Shown here: piece by piece, positions 1-9,829 of the stretch
Position numbering within the stretch: the stretch's first letter is position 1
How the letters are laid out: every line of letters begins with the position of its first letter
Origin: Cladorhizidae sp. MBARI D1340-BT2
Lineage: Eukaryota; Porifera; Demospongiae; Poecilosclerida; Cladorhizidae
Length of the DNA: 64,000 nucleotides
Direction: 5' to 3'
Assembly: GCA_028752905.1 (NCBI GenBank)
Contig: JAQNBH010000010.1
Location: 19,960,422 to 20,024,421, forward strand
Program-made: the position numbers and the translations under genes
The notes under the pieces: generated by a model
The model's database searches: none
Told to the model about the DNA's origin: nothing
What the model saw: only the letters and a program-made list of their open reading frames with translations

Positions 1-378
1 CCGCTTGAAAAACCGATGCAGAGTCGAGTGGGAGTTTTGTATGGCCAATCATTTTTACACGGTACTTCCTACTGGCAAATCATTTATCCGGTACGTCCTA
101 TTGGCTAATCACAATCACTTGACCACCAGAAGTTCTAGGGCGAAGTACACAAGCAAGTGGGCATACAAACTAGTGAAACGAAATTGTGGTAAGCACAAAA
201 ATTGATGCCTAAGCTGAAAAAGCCCCTCTAGTTCCCTAATCACCTAAGTGGGCCGCCTTTTTTTTTTAAAGGACACTGAGGAAGAAGACATGGTGCGTGG
301 CTTCACAACGAGCAAATTATGATGTCAAGAATGACGTTTACTTCCTGTATGCCACGTCGGCTGTGGGGAGGCATCAGC

Positions 379-385
379 TATATAG
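379..385 (+). promoter_or_regulatory. TATA-like box upstream of candidate secreted-protein gene
   Basis: A TATATAG motif lies about 130 bp upstream of the ATG at 511. A short direct repeat of ATACTCTTCAGTCCT follows at about 390-423, where transcription would be expected to start. The spacing suits a core promoter, but such motifs are common in AT-rich DNA, so this rests on the gene call downstream. Confidence 0.25.
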
Positions 386-510
386 TTTGGATACTCTTCA
401 GTCCTGGATACTCTTCAGTCCTACTTACTCAAGTTGAGTAAGAAGCGAAAAGGTTTGTGGATATCAAGAACCCATCAAGTTTACTCTAAAAAGACCGTAT
501 CTAGAACAAA

Positions 511-1363
511 ATGATTTCTCTGATGTTTCTTCTGGCCATAATGTCACCTTTAGCTGGTAAATAGCTAGTTAAATACAGTTCAGAATAATGTGATATTTGT
601 CTACTGACTAGGCAAACTAACTCCACTCTGTGATCATGCAAATTATGACTGCGCAACTTCAATTCATCTTAGGACACCAGGACATGTGAGATACCAGAGT
701 GCTGAAAGGGTAGATAAGATGAAGACGAAGGTGACTATTGATGTTCAATCTCATTTTTGCCATTCATAATATGTTTTTTCCCCTAACTCTCAGAGAAACC
801 ATCTAAGATTTAGGGCAATTGAATTGTTAGTGTAGAAGAACATTAAAAGTGAAAAATATGGACGAGGAATTGAAAAGGAAGTTTACACAGAAGCTGATAA
901 TGTTGAGCACACAAGAGAAGAGAAGGAACTTGTGACTTCGAATGAGGAGTCTGCGATGGCCGAAGTTCCAAAGGTGCAATGAATTAAATTCAGTTAGCAA
1001 TGAAGAAAGAACATGACTCTGTTGAACAGACTCAGCTAGACTCAGAGCACTAAGAGCTAACTAAGAATATGCAAAGAGGCTGTAGCTGGTAGATAGAGCC
1101 TTTTTATAGACACAACAACATACAGCAATATTCTAGCAGAATCCTGCAACCACAACCACACATCAAAGGGTGCACGATTAATCTTCCAGCAGCAGGATCT
1201 AAGCACAAGGCAACCACACAATGTTCGAGGTCAATCTACCACTGAGTTTTTCAATGGTAAAGAAAGCTTTTCACAGACTAACCAACTGATATATTCTTTC
1301 AACGCTGTTCCTAACATTAGACCCTATCTTGTATGTCCTGTACCACTCGATCCATTCCAACAG
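511..1363 (+). CDS. Candidate multi-exon gene for a small secreted protein, function unknown
   Basis: Four open segments can be joined by GT-AG introns with matching phase: 511-556, 612-730, 836-973 and 1097-1363. The first starts with ATG and encodes a hydrophobic signal-peptide-like leader (MISLMFLLAIMSPLAG). Exon 2 adds 39 codons with two cysteines (CDHANYDC). Exon 3 is charged and rich in Glu and Lys. Exon 4 is open for 89 codons and ends at a CAG|GTAATG donor. Further open stretches follow at 1596-1750, about 1760-1890 and about 1891-2055, but they need frame changes, so either the 3' structure is not resolved or the gene is decaying. I recognise no domain. The alternative is chance open frames between decayed repeats. 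The exon 3 acceptor is weak, and an alternative acceptor lies at 793. Confidence 0.3.
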
Positions 1364-1680
1364 GTAATGCTACATTGATGCTGTTAAAACCTGCAATGTT
1401 TGGACAAACCTAGGATATGATTTGGCATTCACCTATCCACTACTTCATGTATATTTGCTGGTATTTTAGAAGAATTGCATGCGTGTTTGAATATATGGCC
1501 AGAGAGGAAGGTCTCATGAAAAAAGTCTGCCTATGGAGTTCACAAAGCCATGTCCTCATTTAGTTGTGATCATGCTTTGAAATTTGTATTGACAGACAAC
1601 TGTTAGCTGGAGCACAGACGTATTCTCCTACAAACACCACAACACCATAAAATATCACTACTTGAGCTTCATTTCAGATG

Positions 1681-3165
1681 GTAGGCATAGAATAAGAGAT
1701 AAGAATATTTCTAACTTTCTAGAATTAGGAGATGTGAACTGGTATATAGAGGTATTCATTGTTATACATCCAAGAAAATATCTACTGAAGTACAGCTCAA
1801 TCTTGTTGAGCCAACTTCTTTTGACGTAGAGCTTGATTTCTCTATCAGCAATTCTAAATCACTCACTTTCAATGTGAAACTGAAAACCTGAGAAAGGCAA
1901 CTGTGTTGAAGGTTTTATCAATCTTGATGATCGATTCCCTACCACCGCACAGGGATTTCCTATTCTCTGCCAGAGTTGGTGCTGCCATCAACTAAAACTC
2001 CTGCATTTCTATCTGTCCAATCATGTGAGAAATGATCTGCTCTTGAAAAGGAAGTAAAAATGTTGAGACCCACTAGAGAATATTTGCCCGTAAGTTTTAT
2101 TTGTGTTTTTGACAAAAAGAGTGCAAGTTTAGCCCAGTATGTTGTTATTCAGGGTCAGTTGCATGGCCCCATGGTTAAATAGCTGACCATGTACCTGTAG
2201 CTGCATATGCCTGTGAGAACTTTCCACATAGAAGTTATAGTTTATGTGTTGCCCTTAGCTACTGATAAGAAAATGTGAAACTGCTTCCAGAAGGTCCTAT
2301 GAGCAGACTAGAATCATTCTGTCACAGCTCCAACACTGCACACTCAGTTAGGGCCAAACCAAACAAATCAGATGGTGAAGACATACCACATAAAATGATA
2401 AAAAAATATCTTGCCATAATTATGGCATGCATTCTTAAGAAATTCAGTGCAGTGATGGTGGAATAGAATAGCATAAACAACACTGTAACAGATGTGCATA
2501 TTATATATTATCTGGGTTTCCTATTTCTAGAAGTATGTGGTACATCGATTATTATTATGATGACTTAACAGGGTGCCCAAACTAGGAGATGCCCTCTTTT
2601 ATGTAGCATAGTAGGCCATGATATCCCAATTAATTTACAGGCAGTCATAACAGGCACTTCTGATCAAAATGTTGACAAGAATATTTATTTTAAGAACTCT
2701 AGAGAATTGCTGCAATTGTCCGCTTACCGCCGAGTCCTAATGCTTTTGGCTAATGTATACTATCATGGATGTTATCTAGGGCAGTAAAGATCACAGAATA
2801 GTTACTTCAATCATGTGCCAACCAGTGCATATCAAGGCTTCATAATCCTTAATTCTGACATTTCAAGTACACACTGGATCACTTTTGAGTTAATGGCAAA
2901 TAAGAGATGAACCAGTAATAATGTGTATTCCCAAATTCAAGAAAGGCACTGGAGTTCGCCAGATTCTCTAATGAAATCAGGCACCTCCATCACACTGCTT
3001 TTAACCAATCCCATTGAATTACTCATACACCAAGCCAGAGTTGCTTCATGTAAACTATAAAATCAAGCCCACATGAAACTCTTCATGCCATGACCATGAG
3101 AAAGTTTGTTTTTCTAGTGTCATGTCTGTTTAGGTTAGGTTTCAGAGATATAATATAAGGACTTG
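1681..3165. other. Unresolved region with short open segments
   Basis: There is no gene that can be supported. Open stretches at about 1760-1890 and 1891-2055 on the plus strand could be further exons of the candidate secreted gene, but they lie in different frames. The rest is AT-rich sequence without recognisable repeats or motifs. Confidence 0.4.
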
Positions 3166-3169
3166 GACG

Positions 3170-3880
3170 TAGGTGTTACCTATTGAGACCAAACTTACAG
3201 GTGTCTGAGTGACTTTACTTGGATCATGTAGTGGGAAGAAACCAACAGAAGCCAAGATTGGGGCCATCCGAGATTTCGTTCGACCATGAAAAAAGAAGGA
3301 CATCTGGGCAATATTTATAGGCCCCACAGTGTAATAATACAAGAGATTTGTAGGACTATTGCTGCACCTTTGATAAACCTTACCAAAAAAGTATGCCCAG
3401 ACAAGCTAGGACGGACATCGCAACATCAAGATGCATTTGATAAACTCAAGCTAGTCCTAGCTTCTGAACCCATTGCCCATGGACCAGACGATTATACCAA
3501 AGAATGTATCCTCCAGTTAAATGCCTCAGACATGGGGATTGAGCCAAGGCAAGTGAAGAGAATGGTGACCGACCTATAGCAATTTACTCGAGGAAGTTGA
3601 AAATGAAAGAACGAAAGTGTGCAACAGTGGAGAAGCAATGTCTGGCCACGGTGGATGGAATCAAACACTTTTAGTGAACATAACAGTAGTGCCTTTTCAG
3701 GTGATAACTCTTTACCTACCTCATGACCATGAAGGACGTGCGGGGAAGACTAACATGGTGGGCAATTGGGCCTATAACCTTTCCAATTTACTTTGAGTCA
3801 CCGACCAGGAGCAGCAAATAGCAATGCTGACAGACTACTCTCTCATCAGGCCTGGGAGAAAGATTCACTTCTGAAAGTAA
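3170..3880 (+). pseudogene. Decayed Ty3/gypsy reverse transcriptase-RNase H fragment
   Basis: Reading across frames gives the usual order of a gypsy polymerase end: the YLGHVVG-like thumb entry (about 3218), a KKDIW block, IAAPLINLTKK (about 3358), an AFDKLK block, LQLNASD (the RNase H DAS position), PIAIYSRKLK with KCATVEKQCLA (about 3575-3655), and a final NADRLLSHQ matching the conserved NADALSR end. Several frameshifts and stops separate these blocks. No LTR, integrase or target duplication was seen nearby, so this is a fragment. Family assignment to Ty3/gypsy is firm; the lineage is not known. Confidence 0.8.
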
Positions 3881-4152
3881 ATGACTGACAAGAGAAAGAC
3901 ATCAGGGGTGGGTCGGATGGACGCAAGTGAGAAGTAACACACAAAGTTCAATAGTGACTATATTCAATGGATGTAGTTTATTAACACACACATAGCCACA
4001 TATCTATACACATTTTTAAATTGTACACATATCACACCTATCAGTTATGGTGCAGTTGGTGGCTATGCTCCAGCAACTGTCTTATTGATAGCCAAAATCC
4101 ATGAGCTGTAGAATAGTTCATGTTATAAACTATCTTTCTTTTCTCTCCAAGG

Positions 4153-5337
4153 TTAAATATGAGCAATATACATAAACTCTTCGTTTACATATTGATTGGA
4201 TATGAAGCCAGGCAGAGATGAAGAAGAGTGAACTGTTACTACTTCCACAGCAGAAAGTCTGACCATTACTTTATTTTCTCTGTGTCTTTCACCAACAGGT
4301 GATTTCAATGTGATAGCCATGGCACTGTCGCCATTTCTCAAGTTTGCCAGTAAGTTTTGGGATATTTCAGAAGGAAGCCTCTTCCAAGGTATCTGCACAG
4401 ATTCTAACATGCTATTCTTAAATATCATTTTTGTGTAAAAGTGAATGTCCTTTTCATTAGGCTGTAGTGGAATGAAGAAATCGTCGCTGTCTATCATTAA
4501 GGCAATGTCAAACACACCTTGATAGCGCATGATGCAGTCTTGGTATTTTAAACTCTGCGAGTAGTAAAATACATTAGCATTTGTCTCCCAAACTTCCATA
4601 GACACAAACTTACTATCTAACGCTTCCTTCAAGAATGGATACACTAAAGTGGCATTCTCCAAAAAGCTCTTGTCTACATTCAAATGCACCCTATCTATGC
4701 CAAGAAGTTTCTGGTGTTTGAGCCACTCATTAAAACAGGGTGGATTACCAAATAAGGTAGTGCACACAAGCACAGAGTTAACTCCTTTCAATGGAGTAAC
4801 CATGTCCTTTGGAGTAGAAGAGAGATAAAGTGGATGTTCAGCTGAAGCAAAACTGACTCCACCTCTATTGTACAGCACACTAGCAAAACTTCCATTAGTG
4901 ATGGCCTCATACGGAAATCCACTGCATTTGATTATAGCAAAATACCAACTGAAGACATTTTTAAACTCTCTCATGATCCAGCCAGCAATGGGGTCTTCTA
5001 TTATTTCCACTTGTTGAGCCGAATAGCCATTGAGCTCGCATGAAAGTGCGATTTTCTTCGTCAAAACGAGCTTATGAACTTCAGCGAGTATGCACACCAA
5101 GTTACGAGGTTTCCCCCCAACTGTTCTGTTGTCATAGTATACTTTGCGAGCAGTAATAGGTAGATCCATGTTCGCTTGATCTGGAGGTATAATCTTGTTG
5201 TTCACAACAAATGGTAGAAAGTCCTCTAATGGGTCTCTCCTACTATGGAGAGAAAATATTACCGTACTAGTAAAGTAAGTAACCTGGAAAACAACGAGAG
5301 CGATAAATAAGCATTTCAAATAGTAAGTTATAGCCAT
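4153..5337 (-). CDS. Glycosyltransferase family 92 protein (DUF23)
   Basis: This is a single-exon frame of 394 residues. Residues 5-28 form one hydrophobic segment after a short N-terminus, as in type II Golgi membrane enzymes. The GT92 domain covers about residues 185-390: VCTTLFGNPPCFNEWLKHQK, then GIDRVHLNVD, then the metal-binding acidic motif IDSDDFF at about 282-288, and VQIPWKRLPS further on. Family members add galactose to N- or O-glycans in the Golgi; the acceptor here cannot be told from sequence. The first ATG was chosen because the anchor follows directly. The C-terminus (EEFMYIAHI) stops where the domain normally ends, so there is little or no tail. No stop or frameshift was seen. 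A MITE lies just upstream of its 5' end. Confidence 0.82.
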   Translation of the reverse strand: MAITYYLKCLFIALVVFQVTYFTSTVIFSLHSRRDPLEDFLPFVVNNKIIPPDQANMDLPITARKVYYDNRTVGGKPRNLVCILAEVHKLVLTKKIALSCELNGYSAQQVEIIEDPIAGWIMREFKNVFSWYFAIIKCSGFPYEAITNGSFASVLYNRGGVSFASAEHPLYLSSTPKDMVTPLKGVNSVLVCTTLFGNPPCFNEWLKHQKLLGIDRVHLNVDKSFLENATLVYPFLKEALDSKFVSMEVWETNANVFYYSQSLKYQDCIMRYQGVFDIALMIDSDDFFIPLQPNEKDIHFYTKMIFKNSMLESVQIPWKRLPSEISQNLLANLRNGDSAMAITLKSPVGERHRENKVMVRLSAVEVVTVHSSSSLPGFISNQYVNEEFMYIAHI

Positions 5338-5403
5338 AGCTAAAGCTACTCCAAGTGTACCGACCTGTCATCAGCAGTCAAGCCGGGGGTCATATTACTC
5401 ATA

Positions 5404-5971
5404 GCCCGGGATTCACTAAATTCACTCGATCTGTGGTACGGGTGTGTGGTTTACACGAAAATGTGTGGTTCCATCCATGCAGGGGTGTTGTTTTCAGGGG
5501 GGGGGAAACTTCAAGTTCTGGTCAGGCTAGGGTTGTTATCTGTGGTTAGAAACTAATGGATACAGATCGCTTGCTAAAAAGCTGTGATGGACTGTAGCTA
5601 TGCTGCTCTATCGTGTGCAGTGATAGTATAAACATTGCTGCTTGGACAGAGTAGCTTGCTAATGCTGAAGACTGTATCACCTCCAAAAGCCCTCAGGCTC
5701 TCACTGACTCCAGCAACTCCAGCATGGAAACACAGGACTAGATGATGGCAGAGGGTTTTTATGAATCTCATGGGACTGGCACTTGCACCCCCATTCAACT
5801 ATTTTATGTCAAAATGTAACTCAATCCTGGTTTGCTTCCCAGGATGCCCACAAGTCTGTCTGTGCAATCTTTCTAGCGAGCTACTTTAGATGCTCAAAAC
5901 ATGACTGGAACCACACCTTTTCGTGTAAACCACACCCCAGTACCTCAGATCGAGTGAATTTAGTGAATCCC
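5404..5971. mobile_element. MITE with about 80-bp terminal inverted repeats
   Basis: The left end (5404-5485) and the reverse complement of the right end (about 5890-5971) match closely, sharing for example GGATTCACTAAATTCACTCG and GTGTGGTTTACACGAAAA. Both sides are flanked by the same 11-mer TATTACTCATA (5393-5403 and 5972-5982), which fits a target site duplication. The interior has no coding sequence, so this is a non-autonomous DNA element. The superfamily is unknown; 11 bp is longer than the 8 bp usual for hAT. Confidence 0.75.
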
Positions 5972-6256
5972 TATTACTCATAATTATTACTCGCAATTGC
6001 CGTATTCCCTTCGCAAAGTGGGCAAGCCCATGCCGTTGTGCACACTGTATCACTTCTCATGTCCCTGTGCAAGATGCATCTAATCACCCCTACAGTAATC
6101 TCGCTAGATAATTATAAGTACTTTTAATTAGAAAATGGGTGCCTATAGGACTTACAGGCATACCATCAGCATTTGTTTTCACATTTCTAAACACACTCAA
6201 TGTATCTTCCACACTTACGTGTCTTGCTGTAAAATCAAATATTATTATTATTATTA

Positions 6257-8133
6257 CAGTGCACTCCACTTAAATGGACCACTGGATAAATGAACATTCC
6301 TGATAACTGAGCCATTTTGGCCCAGGACAGAACATTTGTATACATATACATACAAAAAAATCTGGCTAAATGGGTCAAGAATTCCTGATATATACTTGGG
6401 CCACTTTTGATGTGTTGTTACATGTATTCATTTACACATTCATTTACACACTCTCTACACAACCTGACACCTGGCTAATGATGCAGCTGCTTAGATTTAA
6501 ATTGCTAGAAGCTGCTTAGCTCATGGCCAAGAGACAGGAACTTTCAACTACAAGAGAAGATTGAAGTGTTGGACAAAGTAAAAACAAACCTCCCAATTCA
6601 AGTCAGAAGGAAGCTTGCTGAAAGCCAAGAAGCACTCTTACTAGACTAATCAACAAGGAGGTCACGTTGTTCATTGTGAGGTCTCCTGTCATGTTCACAA
6701 GCCAGCAAAGAAGTTGAAACGCCTTCGTAAAGGTAAAGCACCAGAGGTAGACACTGCTCTCAATCAGTGGTTTGGTACTGTGGCAAGTAGGTACTGTGGC
6801 AAGTAAGGGACAGAAATTGAGTGGGCCTATTCTTAAGGAGAAGGCAGAAGATTTAGCCGAAAAGTTAGGACATCCTAATTTTGTTGCCACTGAAGGCTGG
6901 CTTTCACGATGGAAGGCACAACATCAAATTAGGTACAAACGGGCACATGGAGAGAAGGGAAGTGCAGACATTAAAAGTGCTGAAGAGTGGACAAGCACTA
7001 TTTTACCAGGGTTACTGGAAGAATATAGACCTATAATGCAGATGAAACTGGGCTGTATTACCGAGCCACTCCTGATGGCTCACTATGCTATTGTCATGAA
7101 AAATTAAGTGGTTCTAAGAAAGCATCACAGTTCTTTGCTGTTCAAATCTGACAGGAACTGATAAATGTAAACTCCTTGTCATAGGTAAGAGTCTTAGGCC
7201 AAGGTGTTTCAAAAATGTTAATGTGGATAATCTACCCGTGCTAACAAGAAGGCTTGGATGACCTCTCAAATCTTTACTGAATGGCTTGCAGCTTGGCACT
7301 CGGACCTTACCAAAGTAAATCGGAAGATCCTTTTGCTTGTTGACAATTCTACTGCCCACCCTCATGTAAGCACACTAAAGAACATTCAACTAGAGTTTTT
7401 GCCACCCAATACCACTTCACTTATCCAACCAATGGATCAGGGTATCATAAAGAACTTGAAGACTCTCTATCGTAAAGAACTTGTGCATATGACCCTGGTA
7501 TACCAGAAAACATTCTCAACACATCATCCACTGCAATTGATGTCAGCTCTAAGATTTCAATCCTTCAAGCACTGAGTTTTGTTGCCAAAAGTTGGCGGGC
7601 AGTAAAGGAAGCTACGATTATCAACTGTTTTCGAAAAGCTGGCTTCTTTACTTTATCACCTAGTGTGATAGATTAACAATGGGAAGAATACAATAACATA
7701 AACGCTGAGTTACCTTGTTACAGTGAAAGCAACGTTCCAGATGATGAAATTGTGGAGAGTATTATTGCCAAAAGGCCTTGCCTATTGATCCTGTTCCTCT
7801 GATTATGCATGCAGAAGCAAAGCTTCACATACTTGGACTACAATGCTATTTTACTGAACAGGGATTTGACCATGCAGTACATTCTTTGCTAGACAAGTGT
7901 GCTGATTTAGTTCATCTTAAGGGGAGCCACAGCCATTAAACAAACCACTCTACTCAATTTCATGAACTAATAGTTATACATGCATCATGTGCAATATTGT
8001 ACATAATATAACTCTGTGTTATATACATGTACATGTAGTAACAATTTGTATAAAAGTCTGATATATTAGCCAGCTGGATAAATGGACCACTTTTGTTTGG
8101 GACGGATGTGGTCCAATTATCAGGAGTGCACTG
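6257..8133 (+). mobile_element. Tigger/pogo-type DNA transposon, 1.9 kb, inactive
   Basis: The ends are CAGTGCACTCC at the left and its exact reverse complement GGAGTGCACTG at the right, flanked by TA on both sides (6255-6256, 8134-8135), which is the Tc1/mariner target. Near each end the motif CTGGATAAATG(G)ACCAC also recurs. The interior carries a broken CENP-B/DDE transposase on the plus strand. Confidence 0.88.
6523..7939 (+). pseudogene. Broken Tigger/pogo transposase
   Basis: Segments in different frames follow the Tigger order. First is an N-terminal helix-turn-helix start near ATG 6523 (MAKRQELSTTREKIEVLDK). A CENP-B-type DNA-binding block follows at 6830-6960 (LAEKLGHPNFVATEGWLSRW), then NADETGLYYR near 7035-7065 with the first catalytic Asp. 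The DDE core lies at about 7258-7500, with LLLVDNSTAHPH (second Asp) and FLPPNTTSLIQPMDQGIIKN. The tail runs to the TAA near 7939. The pieces are separated by frameshifts and stops, so no active protein is possible. Confidence 0.85.
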
Positions 8134-8135
8134 TA

Positions 8136-8835
8136 TTATTATATTACTCGCAATTCACCCTGCGCACGCGCAGCCGCTTAATTCCTTCTGCCCACGCAAA
8201 CAGGAAACCACTGCCATATTACTCGCATAGCTAAGCCATTGCTGACACAGATATCTACAGATAGTATTATTCGCGTAGCTAAGCGCATTGCTGGGAGACA
8301 AATATCTACAGATAATTATGTACCAATAATTCCATTTCCCTTTGATGTTGATCTAACAAACTATCATACTACCCCTCAGTTGATATTTGAATTTTCAGGT
8401 CAGTCATGTTTCAACAGAGAAAGATCCACGTGTGTTCCTGCGGAAGGTTGAGTACTATTTTACAGAATGGTGCATATAGCTGTGACACAGTGGTTGGAGA
8501 ACCAGTGGTATTCGGAAGAGCAGCATCAGGTTCATTGTCATTGGTGTGTAAATAATTCACCACTGCTTGTGGTGTTTTCTCCACAGCTTTATGGTTCAGA
8601 TTGTGGTTGTATGTGGACATAAATTGATCAATGCCAATGATTTCATAAGCCTCCAATGGTCTATATTCTCCACAATAGATTAGGCCTACATAAACCATTG
8701 CTTTCCTGATGGTTGTGTTGTATACATGATTTCATAGAACTTGGCAGATTTCTTTCAAGTGATTTAGGTATCTTGTTATAAAGGTCTATGCAATAATGTA
8801 CATGACACAACTTGCCATGGCTATTTTGTCTATAG
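8136..8835. other. Region without a supported gene
   Basis: A 46-bp imperfect direct repeat (ATTACTCGCATAGCTAAG... at about 8217 and again at about 8268) is the only structure seen. Open frames on both strands here have no recognised motif. Confidence 0.4.
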
Positions 8836-9032
8836 GTGAAACAATATTCTACAACACAACCAGCAAAAAACATCCGAATGAGAAGGTTAACCTGTTCTCA
8901 ATTGATGAGCAGCAGAAAGTTTTGCGTGAGGCCCATGACATCAATGCTGCACATCAAGGTCAGAAGCATACCTTGGCACGTCTTACACAGGACTATTATT
9001 GGACGACTATGGCAAAGGATGTTTATAGTTGG
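8836..9032 (+). pseudogene. Integrase zinc-binding (H2C2) exon, interrupted at its splice donor
   Basis: An acceptor-like TCTATAG precedes about 65 codons. They contain the H2C2 integrase N-terminal pattern: EAHDINAAHQGQKHTLARL with the two histidines, then DYYWTTMAKDVYSW. This resembles the N-terminal zinc domain of retroviral-type integrases and of the related integrase DNA transposons. The CxxC half is absent and would lie in the next exon. The LTR element at 9034 is inserted exactly at the exon end: across its 5-bp duplication the host sequence reads AGTTGG|GTAAGT. It is probably a second relict of the integrase family seen at 23.8-26.8 kb. Confidence 0.5.
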
Positions 9033-9033
9033 G

Positions 9034-9622
9034 TGTCGGATTCGTATTCCCAGATTCCGTCGAATAATCAGCTCTCTTAGCTGATTCCACGCAATCCGAT
9101 GACGCCCAAGCCCACCCTTTAACTCTCGCTAGTTAAAGTCTACCTGGACCAGAACTACTCGCACACGATTCTCCCTTTCTCACTAAGAGAGGTGTAGTAG
9201 TTGTATTGACTTTGCTACAAATAAACTTAGATGCACAACAATCAAATACTTGGATAGTTCAGAGCACAATCAATAAACTGGTATCATAATAACACGTAGA
9301 ATGGCAGAGTATTAGTACCTCGTTATTATCTCTCTCTCGCTAACGACCTCTAATATCTGCTCTCACTGTCTCTCTCTCTCTCTCTCTAAAATGTCCGTCT
9401 CTTTTATACTCTGTTCTTGTGCTGTTCTTGTGACCTTATTAGGTCATTTTCTGTGCTGCTGTGACGTCGAATCGTTCATCTAGTCTGAACTTGCGATGAA
9501 CCGTGGTCTGCCGGTTGTGGTCTGGTCCTACCGAATCTTGCCACCCCCGTTCCATCATGGTGTTGTCGTCCCGTTCCGTCGTGGTGTTGTCATCCCGTAC
9601 CCACACTTGCTCCTGACTTCCA
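9034..9622 (-). repeat. 3' LTR of the Gmr1-like element, 5'-truncated
   Basis: This matches 12820-13404 with about a dozen substitutions. The outer end is TGTCGGATTCG on the plus strand. The inner end lacks the 70 bp that the other LTR has beyond 13404 and joins RNase H coding sequence directly, so no polypurine tract remains. Confidence 0.88.
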
Positions 9623-9829
9623 TCGACCTAACCGCCCTGTGGCATCCCTCAGGTGATCTAACCACATTAGGGGGTTGTGGTCTGTCTGAATCTCGAAGGT
9701 AGTTCCTTTGAGGTAGATCCGGAAGTGTCGTACCCCCTCCACTAGTATCAATGCCTCCCGTGCCAATGCCTCCCGTGCCAATGCCTCCCGCTCAATGGTA
9801 GAGTAGTTAGTCTCCCTCTGTTGCAGCTT
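9622..9829 (-). pseudogene. RNase H tail of the Gmr1-like element
   Basis: After the stop that ends the main frame, the minus strand continues with conserved RNase H blocks: ETNYSTIEREALA, a duplicated ALAREALARE caused by a triplicated 15-bp unit (9751-9795), FRIYLKGTTFEIQTDHNPL and WLDHLRDATGRLGRW. It then runs straight into the LTR. One stop (TGA after IAYGS) separates it from the upstream frame. Confidence 0.8.
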
